DNA from: Acanthosoma haemorrhoidale
Taxonomy: Eukaryota; Arthropoda; Insecta; Hemiptera; Acanthosomatidae
Assembly: GCA_930367205.1 (NCBI GenBank)
Contig: OV884011.1
Coordinates: 110,723,139-110,787,138 of the forward strand
Direction: 5' to 3'
DNA length: 64,000 bases
Part shown: one piece after another, positions 51,252 through 63,550 of the stretch
Layout of the letters: each line of letters begins with the position of its first letter
Numbering within the stretch: position 1 is the first letter of the stretch
Made by a program: the position numbers and the translations under genes
The notes under the pieces: model-generated
Database searches by the model: none
Told to the model about the DNA's origin: nothing
Seen by the model: the letters and a program-made list of their open reading frames with translations, nothing else

Positions 51252-52971
51252 TTATTATTATCAACATAACACATTAACTGCATATAAAAATTAATTTACT
51301 GCCAATTCAGTAAAACAAACTAATTACTTGCCTAATGTCCTACTATGGAATAGCTGGAATAAAGTTTGGAAAATGAAAAATATGAAAGTAATCCCAATGA
51401 TAAAGTTAAAAATTTCTGTTGCACCATTTTAAAGTTTACAAACAAAATTAGGCAAAGCGTGATGTTGACATTTCGCTCGTGACCTTTTGGTTTGTTATCA
51501 CTTAAACTATTTACACTCCTTTTGTTGCAAGCAATGAGTTGAGCTGACGCATTGATTATAAAAAATTCAATAAGGCCCAAGTTCATTAGCTAGGGTTGCA
51601 CTAGTGTATAATAAATATGTTTTTTTAAATATATGTAAGTTGCAATATATGCAATAACAAGGCATTTCAGATTAAACTTATAATACAGAACTTTGGACTG
51701 GTAACCAATCCTAACCTATAACCTCCTAACCTATAACCTCCAGCTAGAACTGTTCCCAGAGAACTGGCCTAAATAGCATGATTTTGATTAATATGACGAT
51801 TTCCTGGCGAGGATATTTATTTTGGATCTATCCGGCAACTAAGTAGTAAGCGAATGCTTTGAATTGAGTGAAGCATTGTTATTAAAGAAAAAAAAATATG
51901 GGCAAAATTGTTACTTAGTACAGTTGATAGTACAAAAGTTTTTTTCTGGCTGAACAGGTGCTGCCTAAAGATATACTAATGTCAGCCCCAAACGTCGCAT
52001 CGAGCAATTAAAGAAAATACTGAAATAATGGTATTATGTACAATTTTTTAGGCCTTAGAAACATTATTTGATTTTTCATTAGGCATTAGGATTACCTGCT
52101 CAACTGGGCGGTGGCAGGATATCAACAGTAATTATTTATTTCTCCGTCGTAAAATGTTGACTGAACCGGCCCTACGGAACGGAAAGTACGAGTATACGAG
52201 CTGACCGGTTGGTTCTAGCCAAGCCTATTGTGAGCTAGACTGAGGAAATGTCCATTAGCATAGACCAGACTCGCGCTACGACAGGAAAAAAAAACCTATT
52301 TGACTTGATGTATTCTGGTGTTACTGATGCGGCATAACCTCGGAACTGGACGTTGAATCCATTGAAAGTCATGACCTCCTCTCTTACACATTCAGGAAAC
52401 TGAACAGAGCAATTCAGATCAACCTTTCTCCGGTTTCACCTCAACTGCCTTTCTCTTTTATAACTTGTCAGCGCTCGTTTGAAGTTAATTCTCTTCTTTG
52501 TTTTGAGTTAATTGGGTGTTTTTTTTTATTATTTTCTGCTGGCAGTTGTCCAGTCCACAGGAAGTGCGTTTGTTTGAATGTATCGTTACAGCTCCCCAGA
52601 CATTATAACACAATTTTTTTATAAGCATAGATTTATTCATTCTTTATTGGAACCTGCTCAGCTGGGATATTTGAACAATTATAGAGCTATTTTAAATAGC
52701 TTAAGACTTCATAAATATATCCCTAGGATTATTATTTCCAAAACTAATTCACTTCATAATATTTGATATTAGCCTTTGCTTGTTCACAGGAACCCAGTTA
52801 CACCTGTATCAGTACAAAACGTTAAAATAGCTTCGACACTATAGGTGCGAAATGGTGTCCTGGGTCGTTGCCCAGGGCTTTGAGGGCAACGCTAGTTAGT
52901 CTCTGTGGTACTGGGAGGATTCTGTGTTTGTAAATGTAATCACTGAAGGATTGTTTACATCCTCAAAAAAA
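51252..52971. other. Stretch without recognised gene
   Basis: An 84-codon minus frame (51,332-51,586) and a 62-codon plus frame (52,578-52,766) are unrecognised. A slightly GC-richer part at 52,120-52,400 may be an old repeat. Contains the weak motif at 51,961-52,003. Confidence 0.45.
51961..52003 (+). ncRNA. Degenerate hammerhead-ribozyme-like motif
   Basis: CTGCCTAAAGA, then CCCCAAACGTCGCATCG. The order resembles CUGAAGA - stem II - CGAAACGUC - stem I, with TGC/GCA able to pair. Both core boxes are mutated (CTAAAGA, CCAAAC). A decayed relative at best. Confidence 0.15.
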
Positions 52972-53248
52972 AATAATAGAATAGGATATTAAAGTTTTAA
53001 AACTAAACATTGAAGTGAAAATTCTAAATATTGTCTCTTATTCATTTAAAATTTTATGTCCAATTCTTTTATTTTAATGTTGTGTAAAAGCAGCGAAGGC
53101 GCTTCTTTCAGTATAAAATAAATTGTGTAAATTTGTTACATTCATTTAATGTTTTAGATTGAAGAACTCTTCAAAAAATTAAATTAAGTAAAATTGTCAA
53201 TGATGAATTGTCGATCTTCATTGTATATTGATTAGAATGCTCAACAAA
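52972..53248 (+). repeat. Dispersed repeat, copy 2
   Basis: Shorter, diverged copy of 50,911-51,251. Its inverted arm is degenerate (TCCAATTCTTTTATT at 53,059-53,073). Confidence 0.75.
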
Positions 53249-55024
53249 CACCTAACTGAAAACTTCCCTAACAAAACAAACAATGAAAAAATAATTGGAT
53301 GTTTAAGGTTCTTTAAATGAAGTTCTTCCTATGCCATATTAATTGAAGTAACTTTTCGTTACCAGATAATTTAGTTTAAAAATTCATTTTACTACTTAGC
53401 TACAAGGCCTGGGCCGATATTATTATAACCAGATTTTGAGTCGTTTAATGAACGTAGGTCGGTCAGTAGGGTTTATTTCGGCGTAAAACTACTAGGTCAT
53501 CAACGCGTTGTTTCGTGTATTTAAAATAATTTGGCCAGTCCACCGATTCAAGCCCCAGGTAGTAAAGGACCTCAGTCCCACACGTCAGCCGGTGTGTGTG
53601 GTGTTTTATAGGTTAAGAGTTACGATCGTAGGATGAGGATAATAATCAATTAGTCCACCTAAATTAAATACATTAGTACATTTCACTAATTTTTACATTT
53701 CTTAAACACAAAAAAGTCCGAATCCTCCCAGCTTCATGGAGCTTTGTGAGACCAGCGATACCCCAACTTGTTGCCAGAGACTTCCTCTGACCGACCTAGG
53801 TCTGATTGAAAATAAAACATTAAACAAAATAATAAAATGAGGTGTAATATTTCTATCTATTCCTATCGCACATAATTGGATTAGGTGATTATATAATTTG
53901 TTTAAGCTGCCAAAAAATTCTGGCTAAATCAATTTTAGAGAGAAAATTGAGTATGATATTAATGGTCTGTTGACTATTTTGTAATGCTGCTGGTAATCTT
54001 TGTGGAACTTTCATTTTAGGAGGCGACGGTTCTCCTTGAGCAGAATTGAGCCACCACATCGACCTTAAATATTCAAATTGAATACGTGACATCTCATGAA
54101 GAGGCCAATCGAGGTAAGCGCCATAGTTAGTTATTGAGGCCGAGGTATAGTAGGGATAAACATTTACATTTACTGCTTCCGTTTACTTCGAGTAGACGAT
54201 TGCAGAGAGGTAGCTATTTCTTAATTTAATCAGATACTTATATTGCTATCACGCACAAGGGAACTCTCCCTCCTCCTCAAACACCCCATAAGAGGGAGAG
54301 ACTCAGACTGGAGTCAATAGTTAGGAGCTTTACTAACTAGCCCATGGAGAAATATACTTCACTGTTGGCAGTGAAATGATTTGAGTTATGCATTATTTGT
54401 TTTTTATTTATTATCTATATGCGATAACAACAGCTTTTGAGTTAAAAACTTGAATAATAACCTTTACAGGTGAAAAATCGTATTGGATTGAAGAAATTTG
54501 GATGTTTTTTTTCGTTGCGACACTCTCTAGATGTCCTTTTAGGGACCCTTGAAGTTTATATAATTACTGAAGTACATACTCATAGATAATATCAATATGT
54601 TTTTTATTTAAGAAATTTCGCAAGACTATAGTTTACCGTCCAGCTTAAGTAACCCCAGTCTTGAAGTTACCTTATGGTACCCGTCCATGATTTAAGTAAC
54701 ATGTAATATCCATGTATTTTACTAAGCAAATAATATGTATAAAATTTTGTATATTGCAATAGTTTCAATAGCAGTAATCGATCAAATGCTTTTTAATTTT
54801 TCAGTACTGGACTAATTAACATAGTTACATTTCAAAATTGAGACTAAATAAATGAATACATGGCACAACGCATTTCGGTACTGTTGTGATATTCTGGTCG
54901 GAACTAGGTGGTACCACACAACCATAATTTTGGATATGTCTCCCGGGTTATCTACTTTTTTATTCAAGAAGATACTCTTTTCTACTCAGAAGACAGAACA
55001 TCTCCCCCCCCCCACAAAAAAAAA
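53249..55024. other. AT-rich stretch without recognised gene
   Basis: Frames at 53,889-54,092 (minus) and 54,852-55,073 (plus) are unrecognised. Nothing else seen. Confidence 0.45.
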
Positions 55025-55080
55025 AACCTGTAGGGGAACCATGGGTAGATTCCGGGTTCGACAGTCATACTAACCACCAA
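55025..55080 (-). repeat. Weak tRNA-like segment
   Basis: On the minus strand GGTGGTTAGTATGAC (around 55,058-55,072) resembles an A box or D arm, and GGTTCCCC (around 55,034-55,041) could be a spoiled B box. On the plus strand GGGTTCGACAGTC fits a B box instead. An old SINE is possible. Confidence 0.2.
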
Positions 55081-55555
55081 AAACAACTAAGAAAACTATA
55101 GGACCCAAGAACTAATATCCTTCAAAATGTAGATTACAAGCTCTTGTGGGAAGTTTCAATCGAATTGATAGGTAGACCCACAGATAAATAACCTGTGATT
55201 GAAAGAGGTATAATTAGTAAATGAAAAGTGTTGGTAAGGTGTGTGGCACAAGGGGACATTCGATGTTTGAATTAAAGTAAAATATTCGTCATTTGATTAG
55301 TTTTGAATACATTTAGTAAGCCAAGTGATATTTTTTTAATCCGTATATTACATGGATTAAGAAAAAAATAAAAAAATATAGGCTTGACGGAAGACTTTTT
55401 GGTGAAAGAGAAATTTTTAAAGGACACCATTAGTATCAACAACTGGTTTCCTCAGCCTATTACGAACACATTGACAAGATAGATAATTCATGTGTAACAC
55501 TTAATGGAAGAAAACTGTTTGTAATAAAAAATGTCCTGTTTAGATTAGATTTAAT
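55081..55555. other. AT-rich stretch without recognised gene
   Basis: Nothing seen. Confidence 0.5.
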
Positions 55556-55868
55556 CGGACATATTAATTACCAAACAGATTTATTATGATAAAATTACAA
55601 TCTGCCATATTAGGCAATAAGTTATTGTAATAAATGATCTCATTCATACCATATTTACAATTTTTCATACACTATTTAAAAACAGCACAGAGATCTCCCA
55701 AATCCACAGGTTGGTGCATGCGAGAGAGGAAACGGAGTCATGGGAAGTCCCTCACGCTCCTCCGTCAGACGTATCACCGGAGCCAGTTGGAGGTTGACAA
55801 ACAGCGCAAGAATCAAATACGCTCAGGACCTGATTGGAAAAACTGGCCAATGCCAGGACTCTTACTGT

Positions 55869-57240
55869 TTTTTTTTTTGTTTTTTTTTTTTTTTTTTCCT
55901 TAGCTCTCAAACTTATAAAAATAGGATGTGGGAAAAATAAAGAGAAATTATTTTGGGCTAATGAGTGCCTTTCACTAAGGGGAGTCCCCCATTTGAAGGA
56001 TGCATGAGAAGGATATAGGGTGTGGAATGCCTAAAAAGGCGGATGGAATCAGGAAGGTAGTGAGAGTCTACCAAGGGTTGAGCCTAGGGACACCTAGGCA
56101 AAGGATTTTAGTCGGCCCGCCCCGGCAGGGGCCTGAAATGAGTCAGCCTCTCGGCCGGAAGGTCGACCCTGCTTACACAGGTAGATGGGGTCATTGTGGC
56201 TTCTGTAGAGTCGGCCGGGAGATCGGCCTCGATATCTCGGCTGGGTGTAGTTCGTTCAGTCATCGGGTTCAATGACGTCGATCATCCTCCAGGCTTCGGC
56301 GGTCCAGCAGTGCTTCCATCTGACGGGCATTGGTGGTGGTTGAAGGTCGGAGAATAGTGGGTTGTGGCTATGTCTGAGTGAGTCAAAAAATTTGATGTGC
56401 CTTCTCTTGATAAAATCTTGAATGGTGAGCACTTCAAATTTTTTATGCATCTCGTCTGCCTTCATTCGGTCGAACGGGGTATGTTTGAGGGAGGTGCGGA
56501 GAACTCTGTTCTGAAATTGCTGGAGCGTTTGGAGAGTGTTAGGAGTCAGATACTTGAAGAGAGGGGTCCCATACATCAAAGCAGGTCTTAGGACGCTCTG
56601 GTATATCAGCAGCTTGAGGCGTACCGATAAAGCCGGGCTGTGAAGTAGGTGTCCGAGGCTGAAGAATTTCTTCCTAACACTCTTTAATTTCTTGCCGAGA
56701 TGCGTTGTGAACGACAAGTGCCTACCGAGGTTAATCCCGAGGTAGCACAGCTTGTTGCTTACAGGGCACTCTTTGCCGTCTAAGACGAAGGATTTCGGGA
56801 GCTTCTTTTTTCCGGATTTGTAACTGAATATAATTCCTTGCGTCTTGGCCGGGTTGACTTGAATGTGGACGGCATCGAGTTTCTCGGAGATCCGTTGACT
56901 AGCGCTCTCAGCGAATTTCAGGGCTCTGGAGGGATTGATGCTAGTGCTGTAAACACCTATATCGTCTGCATACGCGGATACCTCGCAGTTGGGGTACGAG
57001 GCTCCTACGATGTGGGCGGTGTAAATGTTGAACAGCAGGGGGCCTAGCACCGATCCTTGGGGGACAACGGCAGTGTAGTTTCTTCGGGTCGTAGACGTAG
57101 TGCCTATACGAACCGAAAAAGTTCTGCCTGTAAGGTAGGATCTTATCAGGTTCTGCAGCTGATCCGAGAATTCGTATTCCCTCAGACGTTGGAGTAGGAT
57201 GTAGTGGACCACTGAGTCGAAAGCTTTCGAACAGTCTAGA
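55869..57240 (-). mobile_element. F2 LINE (copy c), 5'-truncated
   Basis: On the minus strand it runs from the RT palm to a 3' UTR of about 385 bp and an A-rich tail interrupted by one C (T run at 55,869-55,899). The last 130 bp match F2 copy a at 35,000-35,133. It inserted into F1 copy i and therefore postdates it. Confidence 0.82.
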
Positions 57241-57374
57241 GATGCTAGGGGATTAGGGTGATTTGATAGGTTGCTATGGAATTTCATGAATATGGAGGGA
57301 ATGGGTTCGAGAATGTAAGGTAGGTATATTAAGATCGTTATGAAGGGTTTTGTTGCTGACATAATAAGGGGCAT
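56256..57374 (-). pseudogene. Chimeric F1-F2 open frame with RT palm
   Basis: 372 codons without a stop. The first 40 or so come from the F1 ORF2 C-terminal region (YILEPIPSIFMKFHSNLSNH). The frame then passes in phase into F2 RT: LDCSKAFDSVVH (first catalytic aspartate), VPQGSVLGPLLFNIY, SAYADDIGVY (catalytic YADD intact), CYLGINLGRHLSF, LRLKLLIYQSVLRPAL and FIKRRHIKFFDSLR. The F2 part lacks endonuclease and RT fingers. The fusion is an accident of nested insertion; its openness suggests the F2 insertion is recent. A protein made from it could not be a complete LINE enzyme. Confidence 0.8.
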
Positions 57375-57478
57375 TTACTATTGTTTTCAGGACTTTTGAT
57401 AGAATGGATTGGATACACTTGATGTTGGACTTTTTTGCTGTCACCCATAGCTCTATCCGTATGTCCGGACATATTAAT

Positions 57479-59768
57479 AAACTAATAATTATCATAACAG
57501 AGGTAATTTTTATTTTTTTCATTGAAGTAAAGTCATTAAACCTAATAATCCTCATACTTCATTTATTCTTATTGCTAATTAGAAGTATCTGTATTTATTC
57601 TCCATCATTTAAATCGGAATTTTCAACAAGACTGTGAAATTTTCAATTGTTTCATCTTCATTTAATTAAACATAAAAACTGCGATGTCTGTGATCATTGG
57701 ATGAATAAATATGGAAAAAAGAATTATTGCCCTATCAAAAAAAATAAGTGTCATTAATCAGTTAATAAAAAGAACGGTTTACAATAGATTGCTAACCAAA
57801 GGGAATATGAGTGTAGACATACTTTGATGTTTGATTTTTAAGATATTATTTTTCTCTATAAACAAATTATGTAACAAATAAAACAACAAAAATAAATAGT
57901 TTACTTTCCTACTACGTCGGATGCATTCCTTCCTAAAAAGCACTTTACAGCTCCGATCTCGAATGCGGTTTCTAAGGAAAGTAACTTTAATTAAAAGCAT
58001 TTATAAAAAAATATAGATTACTTAATATAAAACCGCAATTAAATTACAGTTTCACATAGGATACAGTTACAATAAAAACCAACTAATCAACAATCCTTTT
58101 CACTAGTGTAACGTGCTCAAATTTTTCATATTTATTTGTGTCGAGAGCATTATAATGTTTAGAAGGAAAACTTCTCCGTCCGGAATTTCGAATGAATCAC
58201 CATAACAAAGAGTTGTATGAGTCAGCTAACGGCATTGACCAGGGCAAACTGCTTAAAAGTTTTATCTCCCAACTCAGCATTTGGAAATTTTATTTTATAA
58301 TTAAAGAATTGCGAGTTTATGACCTATTAATTGAGATTAATATGTACATGTAAATATTCTCGGTCGTATGGATTAAAAATTGTTGACAGAACTTTTATTA
58401 ATACTGGGATCGCTTAGCCATATAGACCAGATGAAAAGGCTAAGCAAGGTACAGACAGCAAGAACAGTACTCGGGCAAGATGGGACCCAACAGCTTACAT
58501 GAGGCAGGCAAAAGTTTGGTTTGCATAAGCAGTTTCGCGAAATTGTACACTAGTTGCTATATTTATGCGATTGGGTCGTTCCAGTCCCAATGAGTGTCAA
58601 TAAAATTGGTTTGACATAGTAATCTTATCTCCAAATTTATTGGCCTGCCTTAATAAGTGCAGAATGTAGCCTAGTTTTTCACAATTTTAGCTTGGTCGTA
58701 TTACTTTCCACTGTCGTTACAGGTATAAAAATCAGTCCTATAATAGCTTAACATAAGGTAGGCTTTACGAGATAATTGGGAATTTCACTTGGTATAAGTC
58801 CCTGTTCTGATACCATCAAATCCGAAGTTGAATCAAGGTCTCGTCTACTTTTATAGGATATCAAATCACAGCTGACAGATATGCACGAGACGGTGTTTCC
58901 AACCAAGAAACATATTAAAATAAGATATTTTAAAGTAATAAGTGATTTTTTTATGCTTTATAAGATAAATTCGTTTCAAAAGCCAATGAAAAATAACGTC
59001 ACTGTCTAGGTATTGGAAATAATAATATTAATATAAAGGATAATATAATATTTTATGAAGGAGACCAAGAGTCAACATGGCATGAGAGCTTCATGTAAGA
59101 ACTTTCATATTGCTTTAACATATCAAAACTTATTGTTAAATTAATTTGCCTTTCTTGTACATTTAAGCTTTTATTTTTTTTGAAACTTGTACATGTTTAG
59201 GAAGTTTTCCCTTATAATTTATCTCCTCAACTATTTTCAGTGACACACAGGAGATGTGAAGTGAATAGTTCAAAAATAGCCTCCGTATCAACTCCTCGCC
59301 ACTCGGAGCTGTGAAACAAAAAGTTTTTTCTACTGCGGGCTGGAGAAGCCTTATTTGTGACGGGAGTCAAATTTCTCCCTACCGTACGTTGGAGCTGCTG
59401 TCACATGTATGTGCAGGGTAATAAGCTCCTACAACTGTTTTTTTAATTTCTTCAGAATTTCATGTTGAACATGTCGCCGACATTACAAGGTAAATATTCA
59501 ATTGGTCCAACATAAGCCTGGCTATAGTAAGTGTGCCTTCAATCATGACACAAAAACGAACATAAAATTTCATAGACCAAGGTGGAACTTACTAAATCTT
59601 AAAAGTAACAGAACCAACCTTTTTAAGGATAATTATTTTCCATAATTCCCGTTCACGTAATTAACCACAAACTAATCAGCATATTTTATATTTTGGTAGT
59701 AAGGTTTATGTCTCTCTAATTAATATTTTTTATGAGTTTAATTATTGAATTAATATTATTTTTCATCT
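57479..59768. other. AT-rich stretch without recognised gene
   Basis: Frames at 57,404-57,637 (plus, overlapping the F1 end) and 57,779-58,000 (minus) are unrecognised. Confidence 0.5.
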
Positions 59769-59810
59769 TCTAGAGTCGACGTTTCGTCATCATCAGGACT
59801 ACAATCTAGA
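59769..59810 (-). ncRNA. Candidate type I hammerhead ribozyme
   Basis: On the minus strand, in order: TCTAG, bulge ATTGT, AGTC, core CTGATGA, TGAC, core GAAAC, GTC, GACT, CTAGA. AGTC pairs with GACT and TCTAG with CTAGA, giving stem I with an internal bulge; GUC fits the cleavage triplet; stem III would be only two base pairs (AC/GU), as in dimer-forming hammerheads of Penelope-like elements. The weak point is stem II, just TGAC with no good pair. No Penelope RT was found nearby. Cleavage would fall between 59,778 and 59,777. Confidence 0.4.
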
Positions 59811-61264
59811 ACGATAGATTTGAAATTATATGTTTAGAAACAATAATTACGTAATACAAGAAAAGAATGAATGAGATTTCATTTAGTAATTAACAAGATT
59901 GTAAAAACAAACCCTGTAAAAAATATAATTTATACCTTAGATTGACAATCTAATAATTAATAACTAATAATTTTTATTTAAATCGTTTATTATAAAAAGT
60001 TCCTTTTTATATAATTGCTTTACTATCTTTTAAATTTTAATTTTTGCAGTACAGTTGCCAATTCCTTGCACACAAAAATGTTTGAACATAGCTTGAAATA
60101 TAAATGTTTTTTACAGATTTACCATTATAATCTCTCTATTTATTAAATTAAATATATATATATTATGCAATTAGATATCATACTTATATATCTTGTACTA
60201 TATTATTGGTTGCTTCAAAATACCTAATAGAAAAACGTTGAATGTCGAAGATATGTCAATAAAAAGATTGATTGGAAAATCTTGAAGAATATTTACCCAA
60301 AACATTTTAAATGTCTCATTTTGAGTATTAATACCCTGAAAAGTAATCAGCATATTTTTAGATGTTTTCGAGTAATAGATAAAATTATAATTCTGCTATT
60401 GAATAATTTGTACGACCTCTAATATCGTAGAGCATAAAAAATGAAAGGCAGATGTAATTCAGTTTCCTTGTTGAGTTCTTGTTAGTTGAACATTGAATAC
60501 AGATAAATCAGACATAATGTGATTCCTATAAATTCAATTTTCAAGCATTGAAGAGTGCTCAAGATAAGAACCTCAAACATTGGTGCCTGCTATCATTTAG
60601 AAGCGTCGTTACCTCACTTGTCCTTTTGTAACTTCTTACCAACCGTGCAACCTTAACTTCTTCTCAAAACTTTGTAATAATTAATAAAAATTACTGTCGG
60701 ATTGTGGAATGCTTATAATTATAAGATAAAACAGTTTTATTGTCTTTATACAACTTATAACTTATTCTTTAATAGTGCTGTTTAATGTACTGTACTGTGT
60801 TTAATAATACTGTTTAATGTAATAGTGCTTTCGACAGTTATTCAGACTTTAGTTATTTATACAATAAACTAAAAATTCAAATGATAAAAACTTTTAACAA
60901 CGCATATGTAGACAAATAATTGCTATTATTATACGTGATAATGGTTACTCATTTTTAAATTGCCCTTACATTAAAAATTCATAAAATTCAAAAATACATG
61001 TATATAGTAAATAATATCATGTTATAAAATTATAAAAACCTACTTAAAAAACAGCTAGATATTAATCCTATGGTTAATCACCTAGGATAGATAAATAAAA
61101 ATGTACTAGAGTTTTAGATGAGTTATATATCCCACATAACCAATTGGGTTAGTGATTAGATATAATTGATATATAGCTGAATTTTAAGTAGGTTCTTATC
61201 ATTTTGTGGCTACTTTTTGATCGTTTGAATGGTTACTTGATAGTTTTTAATTTTGTTTTTGGAT
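59811..61264. other. AT-rich stretch without recognised gene
   Basis: Very AT-rich. TACTGTTTAATGTA-like bases repeat near 60,776-60,825. No gene seen. Confidence 0.5.
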
Positions 61265-61515
61265 TTTAATTATTCACACGAACAACAACCCTATCCAATC
61301 CTTTCAATCAAAAGTCCTGAGAACATTAGTAAATGCACCTTATTACGTCAGCAACAAAACCCTTCATAACGATCTTAATGTACCCTACATTCTTGAACTC
61401 ATCCCTTCCAAGTTCATAAAAATTCCACAGTAATCTATCCAACCACCCTAATCCCGTAGCACAGTCATTGCACTGCACCGTTCATCCCTATAAACCTTCT
61501 CGGAGACTGAGAGGT
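61265..61515 (+). pseudogene. F1 LINE ORF2 C-terminal fragment (copy j)
   Basis: Matches the last 75 or so codons of F1 ORF2 (IQSFQSKVLRTLVNAPYYVS, then decayed ILELIPSKF) with a 1-base insertion near 61,430. It breaks off after CTCGGAGACTGAGAGG without the 3' UTR. Confidence 0.75.
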
Positions 61516-63550
61516 GAACCCTACAAAATACCTTATACTTTCTGGCCTCGTCTAATTTTTTGGTTATTATTTTCTATTTGCTTTGATTTAATTGATCCAA
61601 ACTCCTTCAATATTTATAAATTGGTGTAATATTAATGAGAACCGAAATAGTTATTCCTAGAAATTCGACAAAGGATTGTTAACACATTTGGATACGTATA
61701 ATTCGTTGAATTAGGCCATGTAATAAATAAAACAAACTAAAGTAAAATTCTTTGAAGAATTTTGTGCAACATAATTTTGTTTGACTATGTCAATATAATT
61801 GCCGTAAACATCGCTAGATAGATCAATAAATAAAACCTTAGGTAATATTCTACTAAATACCAACTATTAGTTAACGAAAATTCACCATTAATCGCATGCT
61901 GCAAATTTGTATCACACCAACAACGCGAATTCATCACAAATAGTTAAAGGAGAAATGTTATGTAATTCCATAACTATATCTTTCATTTTATGAGCCTGGC
62001 ATACAAAAAATAAAGCATGGGACTGAACAGATCCCACCTGGTATAGAAAGGGTTAATCGTACAATAATGTGCCAAAATCCTCGTGTTTGAACGGAGCACA
62101 TACATGCGAGAGATTACAATGCAATTATGCGTCCAAGGTTTACAAGTGATTAGGAATATAAAAGGTAAGACATTGTCCCGTGTGCACATTTAGTTATTTG
62201 CCAGTATTATGCATGACACGCACAGTGTGCGTCCACCAACTGAAAACCAAAGTCTACAAATTTAGAATTTTATAAATATCCCATATTAAGTATTTATAAA
62301 ATTGTTTCCAATCGCAACGTCAAAATTAGCGGGAATTTTCAATTTTTGATTTCTCACATAATATCACCTCATACTCAAATTTTGGCTGATGCAGGTGATA
62401 TTGCCCTTAACTACACCTAATTGAGTATAATAACGTCACAAATTAACATATGAGCAAACGCGAAACATTAGTCATCAAACTTCAACACATTTCCATAAAT
62501 ACATGGAAAACCAACGCTGTTTTGTTATGTGCATTCTATATAGTTATACTTATGTGTATAGTTATGTTTGTAGTAAGTAATAGAACGATATAGTAGAATG
62601 GATAACCCGTTTATGGTAAAAAAGGGTGTATGTAAATTAATTAGTTTGTAAGTAAATTTTGCTTATCGGTGCTGAATGAATTATAAGGTAAAATGAATAT
62701 GATGAAAGATTGGCAGTGGTGCAATTGAAGGCTAAAGGATGGCATCAAAATTAATTCTTGTTGATTAGATCTATTTTAATAATGTTACAAGCTTGTCTTA
62801 CTTGGTGATTGATTAATGAAATAGTTGGCCTACATATTTCCTCGCTCAGTCTCCCTCCTTTACACGCTCATGTTCATGAGTATCCAAAATGTTCTTCCTC
62901 TGAGCTTTTATCTTCTCTATCCCCATTTATTAGTTAATAAATAACCGTTCAAAGGGCCAGGCTCTGTATATCAAAGGCTTAGAACAGAGAGCTGAGGTAT
63001 ATCTTACAATATCTCAGAGGTTGCAGCACCAGCACCAGTCAATGAGTAATTAGCACTAGAGAGGTTTGATAATGTGTAAAGTTCTTCACTAAACAGACGC
63101 TGTATTATGTTCATTTCATCGACGGACTCACGGGCCAACTCAAAAACCAATTTTTATAAATAAAATTTGAATACCAAAAGAAACTCGTATACAAAACTTT
63201 GGAGTAGACGAAGACCTAATCTAAACCCGTTGGATCATTACAATGTTGACACAAGGCACACTTTGCTGACGGAACCATCTCCTATTTTCTCCTACTCTTT
63301 CACTTAGTCTTAAAATATTAATAAAGCTATTAACTATTCAGCAATACCATAACAGCTCAGCTGACCGTGAACTTAAAAAAAAATCCAAAACAAATGACTA
63401 ATCAACATAAAAAGCCGGGAAACAACAATCAGTTATAAGATATTTATGCAGGATTAAATATCGAATCATAAGCTGAATATACATCTCAACAACAAACAAA
63501 ATTTGACAGCAGTATTGAAAATTTAATTGACTGCATCTAATAACCACTTT
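61516..63550. other. AT-rich stretch without recognised gene
   Basis: A 68-codon minus frame (61,983-62,189) is unrecognised. No repeat matched elsewhere in the window. Confidence 0.5.

Larger units (their letters stand above)
55556..57478 (-). mobile_element. F1 LINE (copy i) with TSD, interrupted by F2
   Basis: CGGACATATTAAT occurs at 55,556-55,568 and 57,466-57,478 and brackets a 5'-truncated F1 copy. The 3' part is 55,569-55,868 (hairpin TGCC-TAATAT-GGCA at 55,603-55,616) and the ORF2 C-terminal part is 57,241-57,465. F2 copy c lies between. About 75 bp of F1 expected at the junction are missing, so the F2 insertion came with a target deletion. Confidence 0.82.

Noticed and set aside
55025..55080. 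A functional tRNA gene
   Set aside because: A- and B-box look-alikes fall on opposite strands or are broken, and no cloverleaf can be formed by eye.
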